Positions 11,264 through 26,100 of a DNA stretch of 64,000 bases are shown here, in pieces; the stretch's first letter is position 1; the number at the start of each line of letters is the position of its first letter. The stretch comes from Pomacea canaliculata. Taxonomy: Eukaryota > Mollusca > Gastropoda > Architaenioglossa > Ampullariidae. The translations under genes and the position numbers were made by a program. The notes beneath the pieces were generated by a model that was not told where the DNA came from, searched no databases, and worked only from the letters and a program-made list of their open reading frames with translations. The stretch is from assembly GCF_003073045.1 (NCBI RefSeq), contig NC_037600.1, positions 15,578,352 to 15,642,351 of the forward strand. The letters run 5' to 3'.

Positions 11264-12507
11264 TGCATGAGATAGGGTATTATTGCAAAGTATGTAAATA
11301 ACATTTGTAAATGTTCACATCTAGTCATGATTACTACCAAGATTTGCAGCAGAAATTAAAACTTCGCTTTATTTTCGAGACGATTACCACATGACTGACG
11401 GTGATCTCGACATCAGAATTCAGTTCACTACGTTACGTTATTTTACCTGCTACAACGGTCTAAGAATGTCCTCGTGGTTTTTATTCTTTCCCACGTGGTA
11501 TTTTGAGAAGAAATGAGCGTCTGACAGGCACAATGAACATTATATATATAAAACGTTAATGTCAAGAAAGATAATATCCAATAACTAGCTTTGAGTTACT
11601 GTCGACATTGTTGATATCTGGAAGCCATGACAGGTGCATTATGGGATACCCGAACACTTCCGAAGCGTGTTCGTGGGAACTATGACCCCATCTAGGTCGG
11701 CGTTAGTAAATTCCGATCTGGTATATGCAAATTATGTTTCCGTATGCGTCTATTATTAGAACATTTCCGACCCTTTTATACAACTAAGAACTGTACACAG
11801 CTGTTGTTGTTCTGGAGTACAAATAACATCCGATTATTAAATTGTGTGAGACATGTACCTGCACTATGTATTAGCAGCGAACGTTTTCCAACTGTCCGCT
11901 CATCTAAATTCGTTTTATTTCTGTTACAAATTTAATCATACAAAATCTTCTGCCTGCAGGGGATGACAGATTATGTAGCACTCCAGACATGTGTATACTT
12001 TTCGTGTTGTTCCGGACAAGAATTTTGTGATATGTGTACAGATCTTTGTACTTGTTTCAATGTTCCAGCGCCAGTGGAGTTGAAGGTAATGTTTTTGGAA
12101 TTTTTGATGTAATAAAATATTTACTGGCATAGAGTTGAAGCAGCATAGGATAAATATACTAACAGTGTAACATGTTACGTATGTTGGGTTTGCTGTCAAT
12201 GAACACGTGATACAGCAATGTGTCACAATGCAAATAAATAGAAACTTTTAAAAACTTTATATTATTGTCTTTGTATTTGCCTTGGAATATCACTTTAAGA
12301 AAGTTCAATTAACTTTGTGGGCTTCTGATATTGTAACACAAATGAAAAGTCACAAAAGTAAAGTAATTTTTTTAAGATTTGAAAAGTTTTTCATTCTCTT
12401 TTATAAAAACGTAAGCATTTACAAAGTAGTTTTATTCATAACATCACAATCTTTAGCTGTGTTGTGAGTGTTGAGTATAGAAATGTTTATGTTCTTTTTG
12501 TTATAAG

Positions 12508-12548
<41 letters not shown>

Positions 12549-13195
12549 ATCATCATCATCATCATCATCAATACTTAAATCTTAAATCTTAGGTCTTTTA
12601 CACGATGTCTCAGGAACAAGGATTTGCCACACACACACACACGCTTAACTCTTTCGCTGATATCCACTTTCTCTAGCAAAGTATATGTACCCAAACAAAT
12701 AATTGTAATTATTAGCAAAAGAAAATAGGATATATATATATATATATGGAATCGTCAAGGAAAACAAACTCACTCAAACAATAATGTACATTAATTTCTT
12801 AAGAAGGACATTCAATTATTTATTATTATTTCAATATCGCAACTCCGATAACATAACATACACAACATTATTAAAACAATTTCTACGCCAAATTTACAAG
12901 AAGATGAAGTAAATCTACCAGTAAATAACATCACAAAAATACCACTTCAACATTTGTTTCGGATACTGAAACAACTTTTAAACTAAAAACCGTCTGGCCA
13001 TTCTAAAAACGTTCTCTGCAATGTTGGCAAACAACAACACTGATATCATTGTCGAATCAAACATAGACAAGTCACAGTACACAGTTCCTTCTTCCTCAAC
13101 CTGTTCTTTTATAAACACTTAAACACCTAATTTGTATATAATATGTAGAAAAACATGAGTCTCAACAAGAAATAAGAAATAAAAGTGTATTTATT
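11264..13195. other. Spacer between duplication units
   Basis: No gene is recognised. The stretch holds a CAT microsatellite (12,508-12,570), short AT runs and unassigned AT-rich DNA. It has no counterpart on the right side of copy 2. Confidence 0.5.
12508..12570. repeat. (CAT)n microsatellite
   Basis: About 20 CAT units with one interruption (CAATCAT) near 12,548. Confidence 0.95.
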
Positions 13196-13199
13196 AAAG

Positions 13200-13695
13200 C
13201 AAAAAATATAAAATGTACTGTACTGTACAGTACAGTACAGTAAATTGTGTTTCATTTACCGTACCTGTACCAAACTTTATGGCAGGAGGGAATGAATGTG
13301 GAGGGAGGAAGGAAGGGGGATGGTTATTGTTTTGAAGGGGAGTCCTCTTCAATAAAAACAGAGGGTAACTGCTCTTCGGGTGTTTCTGTTCTCTGTATCT
13401 TTTGCTGAGGAGAATCAGAATCTTGCTCTGCAGTTGCTTGTCTGATTTCTTTACGGAAGAATTTGTCAATTGTTTGCTGTTTTTTTCTCCTCTGCACTCA
13501 CACAGATGACGCAAGCAAGGCGCACTGGGCCGAAATGAACGCCATTCGGCTCAACTCGGCTCATCTCGGACGTTCGGATGTTCGAGTTCCAAATATTTGT
13601 TCGGATTCCAAGACAGAATTTTCTCGAATTTCCTGGTCGAATACCGATTTGGTCGAAAGTCAAGGCGTTCGAGAACCGAGGTATCACTGTACTTA
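13200..13695 (-). mobile_element. Truncated pogo/Tigger-like DNA transposon end
   Basis: Read on the minus strand from about 13,693, the sequence starts CAGTGATACCTCGGTTCTCG and continues with repeated TCGAA/TTCGAC motifs, the layout of Tigger-type inverted-repeat ends. No transposase frame and no matching opposite end are visible. A 22-bp palindrome built from TACTGTACTGTA lies at 13,216-13,237; such GTACTGTAC runs are familiar near Tigger ends. The short frame at 13,194-13,514 is not a credible gene. Confidence 0.6.
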
Positions 13696-14154
13696 CTGAG
13701 ATATACTGATAATAATTTATGACAACACTGATAAACCAAAGAAACACAGCAGTAAAAGAGAAAGTACAGTGATTCTTAAAACAGCAATTAAGTACATTTT
13801 AATTATGTGGATCAAGGATTTTTCCCTTGTCTAAATGAAAATACGAAAGTAATATACTCTAATATAAACAGCACGCATAGAAGTTTTTTTTCCATGAATG
13901 AAACCGCTAAACAGTCAAAAGTGGCGTAATAGTCTGGCTGAAAGACAAAAGACAAAGCTCACTGTAGGCTCTTGTTGATAAACAAAACGGGAAGTCGGTA
14001 AGAGATCGATTCACTGAAATAAGTGGTAAAATCTTCCTGAAAAAAATTGATTAGGAGTCAGTCTCTTACCAAAGCATTTATCACTTCGTTATGAGTAGGG
14101 GAGACAAGTCGCAGCCTCTTCCTGTACCTTTTGTGTTCATCTGTTTGCACGGAG

Positions 14155-17100
14155 TTATTTTCTCCTTTTGACACTTCCTTTAGTTCGGTACAAGGCGATC
14201 TTCTCCAAGCACTGAAAACGTCATGAGTCATATATATATATAATAATTTCATAGAATAATTTTCGTATGACTGTGGTACACGATTTTATTTTTTTTTTTG
14301 GGGGGGGGGGGGGCAGTGTAGTCTGAAATACAATTTGTGGACTGACCTGTTTCATGAGTGTTTCTATTGACCTGTACTCGGCAAACGTTCTAACAGCTCG
14401 TTCCAGCTTCTGTTCTGCCAGATCCACCTGCTCTCGGGTAAGAGAAAAGTTATCCAAACTGTTCACTTTATTTAACAGCTGTTCTTTGTTCGTTTCCTTC
14501 AGTTTGGCGTTGACCTTCTCCCGTGTCTGTTGAAAACCAGAGAGTAATGTTGCGCAGCCATTAACTAGAGCAAAGAAAACCTCTAAAACATCCCCATGTT
14601 GGTATATTGAGCCAAAAAATTTAATTTTACCATATCCTTACTCAAAAGTAGTAATAAAATTTTCAATACAATATTTTATCACTAATGTCATCAAGATAAC
14701 TCAGAACTACAAATTATTTCTTTTATCACTGAATACGGTTCAGAAGTGTATTTCTCTGTTTCCTTGTAACTGCTGGTATTCCAAATGTCACCCTTGTGAA
14801 AACAATGAAGAAAAGAATTAGTGAAAGTGAACTGTACCTGAGCGGTTTTTAATCTCACAAGACTGAACACGTACACAATGATTTCAAGGGTACACCGTAG
14901 CACCCTTTACCCTGTACAGTAATGTACACCGTGTACTCACGTCAAGTTCCTCCTCGCTTTCTCCAATCAAAATGAAGGCTGCAACGATGACGTCATTGAC
15001 GTGGTCTGGAAGTCTTCCCTCAGTCGCCTCATCTTTTTTTCTTTGGGACTGCGCCCTCCTTCTAATTTCTTCCTGGCCCTCTTCAAAACAAGCCTGTTCC
15101 CGAGCCATTTTACTGACACAGGTGTTGTCTATTTTCTTGAAGCATGCATTGATCTCTTTCAAGGATTTACTGCTAACGGCCTTCACGATTTCTGAAAAGA
15201 TAAATTGTACACAGATACACATACCCACATCCACACATACAAACTACCTGCAGAAAAAACCACTTGTACCAATTAGTGAGTTCCTAGTGTCAGTTATGTA
15301 TGTGTATACTGTCCACACAAAATAAAAAGTTATGGTTATTTAGGTTTAAAAATACTTCTTCGTACCCTCTTGATACAATTTCGTAAGCATTTGCATGGCG
15401 TCCTCAATGTCTCCTTTGTTCTGAATGCTTGCAGCCATACAGTTTTCGATGCCTCGAATCAGCTGATCCAAGTTTCCTTCTCTTGTAAAAACACGCACTT
15501 CCTCTGTCATACGTTTGTACCACGTTTCTCTGGCTCGTATTTTTCTGTCTAACATCGGGTCTTTAATATCAGTCCTCTCGTCCCTTGAGGCAACTTTCTC
15601 TAACATCTTGGCGTCATCGTTGCCAAGAGAGACCCATGCATCTTCATAGAACTGTAATTTATTCTGTAAAATGGAAATATTTATATTAAGGCGATATGCT
15701 ATGCATTTTGAGTGTTCTGTAGTTTAGTGGGTGTTACAGGTACATTTACATACGGTGCAAGCCAAATTAAAGACGATTTTATTGTTATGATTTAAAATCA
15801 TTTTGAGATAATTTCTGTTAAAACTCTTCATATTATCATTGGTGGCGAAGAATCTCAAATCGAATAGAATCTTACATTTATGCCGCGTAAGACAACCAGA
15901 ACATAATTCTTCACGCTACAACAAATAAGAGTAATACTGCGTTTCTGTCAAATAGCATGTCTGAATAAATTAAGTTAAATATACTTCTCTTGATACTTTA
16001 TATGCATTACACAGACATTCATAAATTTTATGAATAAATATAAAAACTAAAGAGACGACACAAAACACTAATATACAAATATAATAACATGAATTTTCAT
16101 TTTTACTAGCTTCATATTCAAAGATGACTCATAGTATTATTGATTTAACGACTCATACAAACTACTGTACAATGTAGTAGATGCATTAAAAAAGCTAAAT
16201 CAGACTCTAATGTATCATACAAGCTATGACCTACTTTTTAGTTCAAACTTAGGTAACCAATTCCAAATGTCAAATTATTACATATTCTGAAATCATGATT
16301 TTCTAAGCTTTTCAGATTATAAATACTCTAACATAAGAAGATAAGGTTGTCGGCTAAACAAATTATAGCATTAGACGATGCTATTTACACTGTTATCATA
16401 CGTCTTAAGCAAACGACAGCATCATTCGGAATGTCAATATAATGTGACACGTGCATGAAATTCTAAAATAAAAATACCTTTGTGTCTTTGTCCGTGATTA
16501 CTTCATTCAGCCTTTCATCGCTGGTCAGCAAGTAGTTCAGAACATGACAACTAGACAATGTTTTTGTAGATTGATCATTTTCTTTTATGTTTTTTATGGT
16601 ATCGACTTCAAGGGAATATTCCGGTGTCGGGTCGTCTGCCGGGAGTCTCACCGTGACCGTTACGTTATCGTCTTCTCGCCCCACGATGACGTTGTCCCGA
16701 AGCTCTTCTGGTTTCCGAGTGGAGTGGACCAGTCTGGCCGAGATGTCCACGTCATCTTTAACCTTAAAGTGTATGCTGATCTCCTCACCACTTTTCACCG
16801 GCACAACCCCTTCCGTGTGGGAAGGCTCCGACAACCCAGCTTCAGCAGCTGCTTCACCAAAGCCAAACCCGTTTTTTGGGCAGGACGGCAAGGGCTGTGT
16901 GTCTGGAGCCGCATCATCACAGATGATCTGAAAGTCCACTAGGCGAGAGATTTTATCTCCATGAACTCCTAGTACTCTAAATTTGTATGTTCCTGCTACT
17001 GGAAGTCTGACCAGAAATGAGTTCGTCTGCTGCGTCCGCTTTATTCTGGAAGAACACTTATTGTTAAAATAAACAAAATCGTACTTGGGTAGTTATTGGT

Positions 17101-20100
17101 AATACGTTTGTCTGTTTTAAATAAAATACTTAATATTGCAGAGGCTAACATCATTTAAATAAAAAGCTTCGGTAGTTATTGGTAACATGTTTTTTCTTTT
17201 TTAAGTAAGATACTAGCTATTGCAGAGGTTTACATTCTCTTTAAATATCTAAGTGGAAAATATTTGCTATGTTCGAGAGAATTGCAACATTCAACAACTT
17301 TGAAATATTTAAACAATTGTATTTTCACAACTTATGCGATATAGTGACAAAAGTAGTATTTATTTCTCGACCTTCCTGTGCGATATTTCTTGTGAGGTTA
17401 AAAAGTATTATCCTTACATAGTTACGTAGAGTTCTGTTTGTTTCTCCTGTGGAAATTTTCTTCCTGAACGACCTTCGTAGAAAAGCATCTTGTACTCCAG
17501 TTTATAACCAGCTTCCTGACTAAACATGTCGATTAAACACCATCCAGTTGTGGACTTGATCACGCACGTCAACGGGCTGATCAGCTTCCATCCAGACGAA
17601 AAATACTCCCTACGTAAGTGAGGGGACTCAAAGAACTTCTCTCGTGTCCATGGTTCAGTCAGCAATTGTTTCTCTTTCTCATATGGGTGACAGATGTAAA
17701 TCATCTCCTCAGGGTCAGTCAGGAAATAAAATTCGTTGAACATGGGCGTCAGGGTACCTACATTTTCTGTGGTACTAAACAACAAATAGTAACATAATGA
17801 CTAAGAAAACTGTCAGTATAAAGTGTGATATTCTATAAGTGTTACTGACAAGATCTTGAGATCAGTAAGTGCTGCATCGCCATACTATCATTCCCGAATA
17901 CATTTACTGTATGTTGTGTTTGAAAACAAAGAATGAGTATAAATTAATGGTAAACAATAAACAAGTTTTCTTGCTAATAGAATGAATAGAACCATGCAAA
18001 CAAGTAGCTCTTGTATTCTTTTAAGTAGATTATAGGTATTGATATTAGTTGTTTTTCTCTGAACCATGGCAAAGATTTTAGAGATCTTGCGAACGTTGCC
18101 AGGATATATATATATACATCACAAAAGGCAATAGTTTAAGAAAGTTTTACTGCAATTTTTTTTTAATTAAATGTATATCTGATTTTTAAATAAGGTAATG
18201 CATAATCCACAAAAATACATAAATTTAGACTGCTAATATTTTCAACACTGTGCAGATATTTATAAAATATATTGGAATGTATTTTATTGTACTTTATAAC
18301 AGTCAAAGGAATGACAACATCAGGTACATGTGTAATGGGGGACTCTACAGAATATGCAATAGTTTTTTGATTGCAATAAGACATTATTATGTTGAGCAAT
18401 ACTGTTTCTTGCGATGAAAAAGCGTTAAAATTCTTCCTAGTTTTAGGATATAATAACAAATTGCCAGCGCCAATGTACGAACCTGCTTTCTAAACGCCGT
18501 TAGAGGATTAGGACCTGAATAGTTTATTATTTTCACGCTACTAAGACTGTTGGGAATAAAAAAGATAAAGATCATCCCCTAACCTTTTCAGGTCGTTGGG
18601 GGTGAGGTGTTAGATACATCACTTTTCTCGGGGCCAGCTATTACTCGAGGGCAATGCTCATCTCCTCACCCTCTATGTAGTCAGATGCCCATTGCCACCT
18701 GGGTTAACTAGGAAAAGTGTTCTAATCGGGTACTGAGCCAGCGCGCTCTCAGTTAGGACGCAGGTATGTTGATATTCTACTCCAACGATAAAAAAAATCA
18801 GATCACTAGGACTACACACAAATAAAAACTTAAAAAAAAGAATCTGTGGAGGCATGCAGCCACACTACAGTCCATAATGCTGTTAGACATAACCATGAGA
18901 GTCAGCAGCGGTCACAGATCAACACACCCTGGTTTGACCCTACAGCTACAGTCAAGCAGCCGTACCACAGGAGGTAGCCATAACAGAGACCAACCTAGCA
19001 ACACTACCACAGGAAATAGCCATAACAGAGACCAACCTAGCAACACTACCACAGGAGGTAGCCATAACAGAGACCAACCTAGCAACACTACCACAGGAGG
19101 TAGCCATAACAGAGACCAACCTAGCAACACTACCACAGGAGGTAGCCATAACAGAGACCAACCTAGCAACACTACCACAGGAGGTAGCCATAACAGAGAC
19201 CAACCTAGCAACACTACCACAGGAGGTAGCCATAACAGAGACCAACCTAGCAACACTACTATAGGAGGTAGCCACAACAGAGACCAACCTAGCAACACTA
19301 CTACAGGAGGTAGCCATAACAGTGACCAATCTAGCAACAGGTCCCAACCACTACTCACAGACATGTTCCAGCGGTCACAGATCACCACTTGGTCTGCCAG
19401 CACGAGAGGTACACAGAGACAAGAAACGGACCGGAGCTAGGGATGGGGCCCTTGCCCCAACCTCACTGACTTACAGGAAACATTAACTTCCCCTGCTATC
19501 TGTGTTTCAAACATGAAGATAATGTCGTGGAATGTTCAAGGACTAAAATACAAACTAAAAAGGCCATTCTTCAGAGAGTTCTGTGGAAAGTTTACAATTT
19601 TTGCTTTATTGGAGACCTGGTCATGTCAGCTGAGTGAGATAGAAGATGCCTTCTCAGACTATGTTGTATACTTCTCTTCACGTGAACAGAGACTCAATGG
19701 TGGTGTAGCTGTTTGTATTCATAAAACTGTGTTGACAGGTATTATACTTCTTAAGCTGGCAGAGGATTTTATTTTTCTTAAAATAGGTAAGTCTGTTTTG
19801 AACAGCTGGGAGGATATTATTGTTGCCTGTGTATATGTAGCACCAGAAAGATCAGTAATCTATTGGGATGACAACAGTAAAGGGATAGAAAATTTAGGTC
19901 AACATATGAATCAATTAGCTAGTGAACATCCGTACTTACCATGGTTGTTATGCGGTGATTTTAATGCCCGCATGGCGGAACTTAGTGATGCTGACTATGA
20001 TGACAGCGATAGACATGTACACCCCCTAAAAGACCTTAAAATTCTGTTTGAGACATCTGTAACACCCCCTCCACGCTCATCCAAAGATCTTAGCATAAAT

Positions 20101-23100
20101 AAATTTGGTCAGGAACTTATAAAGCTCTGCAAAGAATTTGATATTTTTATTGTTGACGGTAGATCAACCGGGGCGTGTGCGGACGTTTCGCCGCCGGACG
20201 TTTCGGAGTCGGACGTTTCGCCGCATTATGTCAGAGAGAGAGAGAGAGCTTACTTACTTCTCAAAGAATGAAAGTAACTACTAGATTACACAATAATTCT
20301 TTATTTCAAACAAATTTTACACACAGACTTCACAGACAGTTCACTTTGATTGTCACAGATTATGACCAACAGCTTTGAGATACATTTATACAATGGCGAG
20401 AGAAATGTGTGAGCTAACGGTTTACATGAGGAGGGATAGTGAGAGAGAGTTCACTGAAACATTGATACAATGGCGAGAGAAATGTGTGAGCTAAGGGGCG
20501 TCACACACTTGACTTCGGCTAAAGGTCCCGCGTGAAATGCCGAAATGAAGTCTCCCGCGCCGAAACGTCCGGCGGTGAAACGTCCGGCGGCGAAACGTCC
20601 GGCGGCGAAACGTCCGTGTACCCAACCGGGGATGAAAAAGGAGAAATTACATGTGTAGCTAACAGGGGCAAAAGTGTTGTGGATTATTTCATCTGTTCAA
20701 GCTCCATATTTGACTTGATCTCAGAAATGCATGTGGACAATAAGGATGAGTCAGACCATTTCCCTATTGTTATTACATTGTTAAAAGATTCAGATACCCA
20801 AGGTAGTGATACAATAAATACCACAATTCACTTAGAAGATGAGGTTAGATATATATGGCAAGACCAACATGAAGCACAATATACTGAATATCTGAAAACA
20901 AAAGCAGAGATAGAACTTTCAACGTTTTTAGTCTCTCTTGATAAAAGTGTTGAAGACGGGTCCTCCTGTTTTGTAGATTTTCTTCAGAAAGCAGCTTCCC
21001 ACATGAAATCAAAGCACACTGCACAAAAACATCGGACCCAGCCACAATGGTGGGATGCAGAATGTGCACATACAAAAAAAGTGAAACGCAAGCAGTTAAG
21101 AACATTTAGGAAGAGCAATACACAATTCGACCTACAAAAATATTTAAACCTCAAGAAAACATTCAAAAGCCTATGTAAAACAAAAAAAGAAAAATATGAC
21201 GAGCGTATAATCAGTGATCTGAACACTGCATGTAATGACCCTAATACTAGAACATTCTGGCAGAAAGTGAAAGCTCTTACAACAAATGCATATAATGATC
21301 GCAATAAAATAGCTCCTCAGGCATGGTATGACTACTTTAGAGACCTCCTAAATATAACACAAACATCACGGGATAATGATTTTGACAGACAGGTTGAAAG
21401 CTCAGTACATGTTCATAATAAAGGGAACTGTGAGAAATGTTTACATTTTAGCGCAAACTCAAACATAGAAGAAGAAATTTCTCACTCGGAAATACTTGAA
21501 GCTATCCGTTGCCAAAAAAAAAAGCAAAAGCACCTGGACCTGATGGATTACCTTCTGACCTATTTAAGATTGCAGATAACATCCTCCTAAAATTTCTACA
21601 TCCCCTCTTTAATAAAGTGTTCACAAGTCCCTTACACAAGAAAGGTGATAAAGGTAAAGTAAATAACTTTACAGGGATTTCACTTTCAAATATTATTAGC
21701 AAACTGTACAGCTGCATTATTAACAAAAGACTGACCCAATTCTGTGAAGAAAATAAACTTATCCCAGAAGCTCAAGCAGGTTTTCGTAAAGGTAACAGTA
21801 CAACAGATAATATTTTTTGCCTTCAGTCACTGATTCAGAAATATTTGACAAAACAAGGTGGACGCTTTTACACCATTTTTGTAGATTTTTCGAGAGCATT
21901 CGACACTATTGACAGATCCAAATTGCTATACACCCTGTTAAAAAGGGTGTCCATGGAAGAATGTTTCAAACGCTACATAGTATGTATAAAAATGTGAAAG
22001 CGGCTGTTAAGGTTGGATCTCAAATAACTGACTACTTTGATTGTATATCCGGTGTCAAAGAAGGATGTGTACTAAGCCCTTTACTGTTTTCCATATTTCT
22101 ATCTGAGCTTTGGTCAGACCTAACATTATGTGGTGCACGTGGTATTGATGTCCTGGCAGATCCACTTGGGATCTCCCTTTTGATGTATGCTGATGACATT
22201 GCTATTAATGCTGATTCCCCTGTTGACCTTCAACGTAAAATATGTTATCTTGAAACATTTTGTAATAAATGGGGACTTACAGTCAATATGGATAAAACAA
22301 AAATAATAGTTTTTAAAAATGGTGGATTTATTAAAGATTGTGAAAAATGGTACTATGCTGGAAAGAAGATTATTGTAGAACCCAGCTATAACTATTTGGG
22401 GATTACATTCACGTCTACACTTAAATGGGTCAAATGTACTGATAGTTTATCTGGAAAGGCATTAAAAGCCTTTGCAGGAGTCAAGAAAATGTATTTTAGA
22501 CTAAAGAACCTTCCAACAGACATAATCTTTAAAATATTTGACACAAAAATAAAACCTATTCTTTTATATGGATCTGAGATTGGGGGATGAAAGCAATACA
22601 ATGATATAGAGAAAGTTCAAATAAAACTTTGTAAATTAATTTTAAATGTAGTTAGGGATGTTAGAAATGATATAGCTTTGAGTGAATGTGGAAGGCTTCC
22701 TCTTGTGTCTGATTCATATATAAGAGTTATTCAATACTGGTGCAGAATATTAACGTTGCCAGAACACAGGTACCCAAGACAATGTTACAACATGTTATAT
22801 TTACAAGATAAGGCAGGCAGAACCAACTGGGCATCCCAAGTTAGAATTTTATTATGTAGCTACGGTTTTGGATATGTGTGGGAATGGCAGACAGTTGGTA
22901 ATCTCCCCTTATTCATCACCACTATAAAAGAAAGATTCAAGGATTGTTCTCTCCAAAAATGGCATGATTCAGTATCTTCTTCTTCTTCTTCTTCAGATTA
23001 CTGCGATTACCAGCCAGATTTACTTAGACTAGATATTACGACGTGAACATAGACGGGTCCTGTGTTTGCTGAGAAGTAATTGTTTACCCCTTAATGGAAA

Positions 23101-26100
23101 CACCCGTCACCAAACTAGCAACAAACCTGAGTGCAAGCAATGTGATAGTCAAAGTGTGGAAGACCGATACCATTTTCTGTTAATATGCCCTAAATATACA
23201 ATTCTATGTAAGAGATATATCCCACTCTTTTACCATAAATTCCCCTCATCCTTTAAGGTTCACCTTTTGTGTAAGAACCTTAAGGGTAAAGTAGTTATTA
23301 ATGTAGCCCTCTATATAACAGAATGTCTGAAAATGAGGACATCATGACAGTGTACATATAATTACTTAGAACTGAATTTCATTATACTGTTTATTATTTA
23401 ACTAAAAACCAAATACAACTAAAAGGTTGATCATGTACAGCAACCCACTGTTAATATGCATGTAACATACAATATAAGAGGTTGATGTGAACCAAATGGT
23501 ATTTGGAAATTGTAAACTACACATGTAAGAACCTAGAGTGTAGAGTAACCATTAGAGATGTCCTTTACTTAAAAACAAGGTTTGTAAAGGAGATCTGCAT
23601 GACCATGAGCATTACATGAGGATGAATGTCTGAATCTTGTCTGACTGTTATTATTATGTGATGTTGATGTGGGCCAGATGGCCTCATAAAAACTGAATGA
23701 ATAAAATATTAAAAAAAACCACCATGGTGTCAGAACACATGTACCTCATTTAACACGAGTACATCGATATTATTAGTAGAATAACAAGAATAGCCCTGTT
23801 ATAATCGCAACAAAGGAATGTGTGTATTTTATACTTCATATTCATAGGTGCTTATTTTTCTGTTATCAAATTATTTATGTATCAAACGCTAAAGACTATA
23901 TGAGCATAATTATCGCTATTTACAATTGTAAATTTATGCTGTTGCTGCTGCTGATGATAATTATGATAATACGTAAGGTAGTAAGGTTATAAATGGTAAG
24001 GCGGCGAGAAGGAGCAAAGACGGGCACCGCCGTTAGAAGAAGACGCTGGCCTATAGAGACGTGTCGTATCTACCTAAAACGACCTAAAAATGTTACGAGG
24101 ACGACATATACCTCGGCTTTACTTATGTTATCCAGTTTCTTTGTAATGTAGCGCAGTTTTATCCTTTATTACTTTTGTCGACTTAAAAAACTTCCTGCCT
24201 ACAACTTTACACGGAAATAAGCAATAAGATAAAAAAAAAATTACCTTGTTCTTATCGGCTCTCCAGAATCCTCAATCAGCACCAAATTTTCCTTTTGGTA
24301 ACCACTTGCTGCTGCAAAGGCCCAACGAGGAAACACAAACCGCCAGCTGTTTGCCACGTAAACAACTGCCCAGGTACATTGTCCTTTTATATCAACATCA
24401 CCTGTCTCGTAGGTTGTACCTTTTACCTTGCCGTCCACAAGAACACATGGGATTCTTGCAGCTCTGTGAAATTATGACAATTATTAACTTAGAAGTGCTA
24501 GGATGACAGCTGTATATTGTAGACAGTCTTCTTTTGATTTTACGACGCGAGTAAATATTACGTTAGTGATACAAATGATTACCTGCACATCTTGGCGAAC
24601 ATTCTATCGATTAAACTATTATATTTTGATGCCTCCTGTAGGTAATATTCTGGACTGCTGCTGTCTTTGCATCTGCCTGTCTCTTGTCGACATCCTATGT
24701 TCTGAGCGCTCATCCACACAAAAATGGTTCTTAACTTGTGTAGATCGGAGCTCAAATGACTGGTGAGGTGTTGGACAAGTTTGTCGAAACTGTCTTTTGG
24801 TGAATGAAGTTTCTGAAACACGCACAAAATGAGGAAATGGAGAGGACAGTGTAAAAATGGAATGAAAGGGAGGATCTAACATCTTATTATTGCTGAATTC
24901 TCTTTGACAACTCAAACAGAGTGGTTCTTGATAGATTTGTTTTGCATGTTTCTATACACTGTCACCAGAGGAAGTGCTTGAATTAAGTTTTACGAACAGC
25001 AGGCAGTGCTGTTATTCAACCACATCCCAGGGAACGATGCTTCTTTTGGAATTGGGGCAGCCGCTGTCTTCGTGTTTTGTTGTTTCAGACGACGGGTAAT
25101 AAGAGTGTGAAAGCGTTTTCTGCCCGAATCAGTCTTACACCATTACATAGACCGGTGTTTCTGGTAATTTCTTAAAGATATATAATTACAATGTATCGTA
25201 GTTTAGCTAGAATGTGTATTACTTCTGTTTTTATCCGTCTTCTGTCTATATTGGACAGTCCACAGGAGTAGGGAGAACATTGTACCGAGCAACAACTCTT
25301 TAAAGTTTATGTCATCCTGTGAAGTGAGGAAATCAGTCCTGCAAAATTTAGGAAGTACATTACAGTGTTGGTCATATTTACTCATAAGAAATCAATTAAA
25401 GTGACCATGTTTTATTCATCGTTGCAAGCTATAACTATGCTCAGTAGCTATCAGTCCTAATGATTCTTATTCGTACCGCCCGAGCGTCCTTGTCCACCTC
25501 TGTGAAGTCTTCATCTCGGAGTAGGTCCTCCTTGCGGGTCTCCGGTGGACATAGAGGTGGGTACCAGTCCTCGAGCTCCCATAGATCCTGATCCTTAAGT
25601 AGACAGAGATAGGAAGAAAACATCAGCAAAATATGAACGACTCTTGTCTTGTTTTTATAATGGTTGAGATATAGCCAAATACAATTTTCTCCACTTACCT
25701 CTCATATTTTTCAATAAACATATAATGTATTGTAAACTGCAAATTTATAGACCTATCTGCACAAGTGTTTGTATTTACTTTCATATGTTGTGATATCACT
25801 TATCGATGAAGATGCGTTTTAATACTGTCTTTTCTATTTATTCGTCTTCCTTGTTTTTTCTTCACCTCACTTTGGCAGCAAGTAAAATTACATCACAGCA
25901 AACTTACGATGAAGTTTTGAAGAGAGGAAATGTACCATAAAATACATTTCGAAGCACAATAGCATCACTGAAGTGTAAAAACAATTTAGAGGACACTTTC
26001 AATAAGATTCACCAACTCGACGTACCACTGTGTTTATCCTTATTTAACTATTCATTTTTTTTTTTAAATTGGTCTTTGTCATTTAAACAGAGAGTACACT

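Larger units (their letters stand above)
18925..23716 (+). mobile_element. Non-LTR retrotransposon (LINE), broken, antisense in an intron of copy 2
   Basis: A 5' region of about 590 bp with a minisatellite is followed by ORF2 from 19,513. The APE endonuclease shows SWNVQGL, ET, NGGVAV, CGDFNAR, SVVDYF and SDHFPI. A MITE splits it at 20,174-20,623. The reverse transcriptase shows APGPDGLPSDLF, AQAGFRKGNSTTDN, VDFSRAFDT, SGVKEGCVLSPLLF and MYADD (about 22,185). A C-terminal CxxC...HFLLICPKY knuckle lies near 23,130-23,200. The 3' end has AATAAAATATT and a short A run. No RNase H is seen. The frame breaks in an A run near 21,510, near 21,990, at a TGA at about 22,588 and near 23,045. Comparison with copy 1 (about 4,595) gives the empty site. 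It resembles jockey/CR1-like elements; the clade is not settled. Confidence 0.85.

Noticed and set aside
13194-13514. 106-aa minus-strand frame
   Set aside because: It lies inside the pogo/Tigger-like fragment and includes its palindromic simple sequence; not a protein gene.
18967-19344. Regular direct repeats that could suggest a CRISPR array
   Set aside because: Units are contiguous 42-bp copies without unique spacers, inside a LINE in an animal genome.
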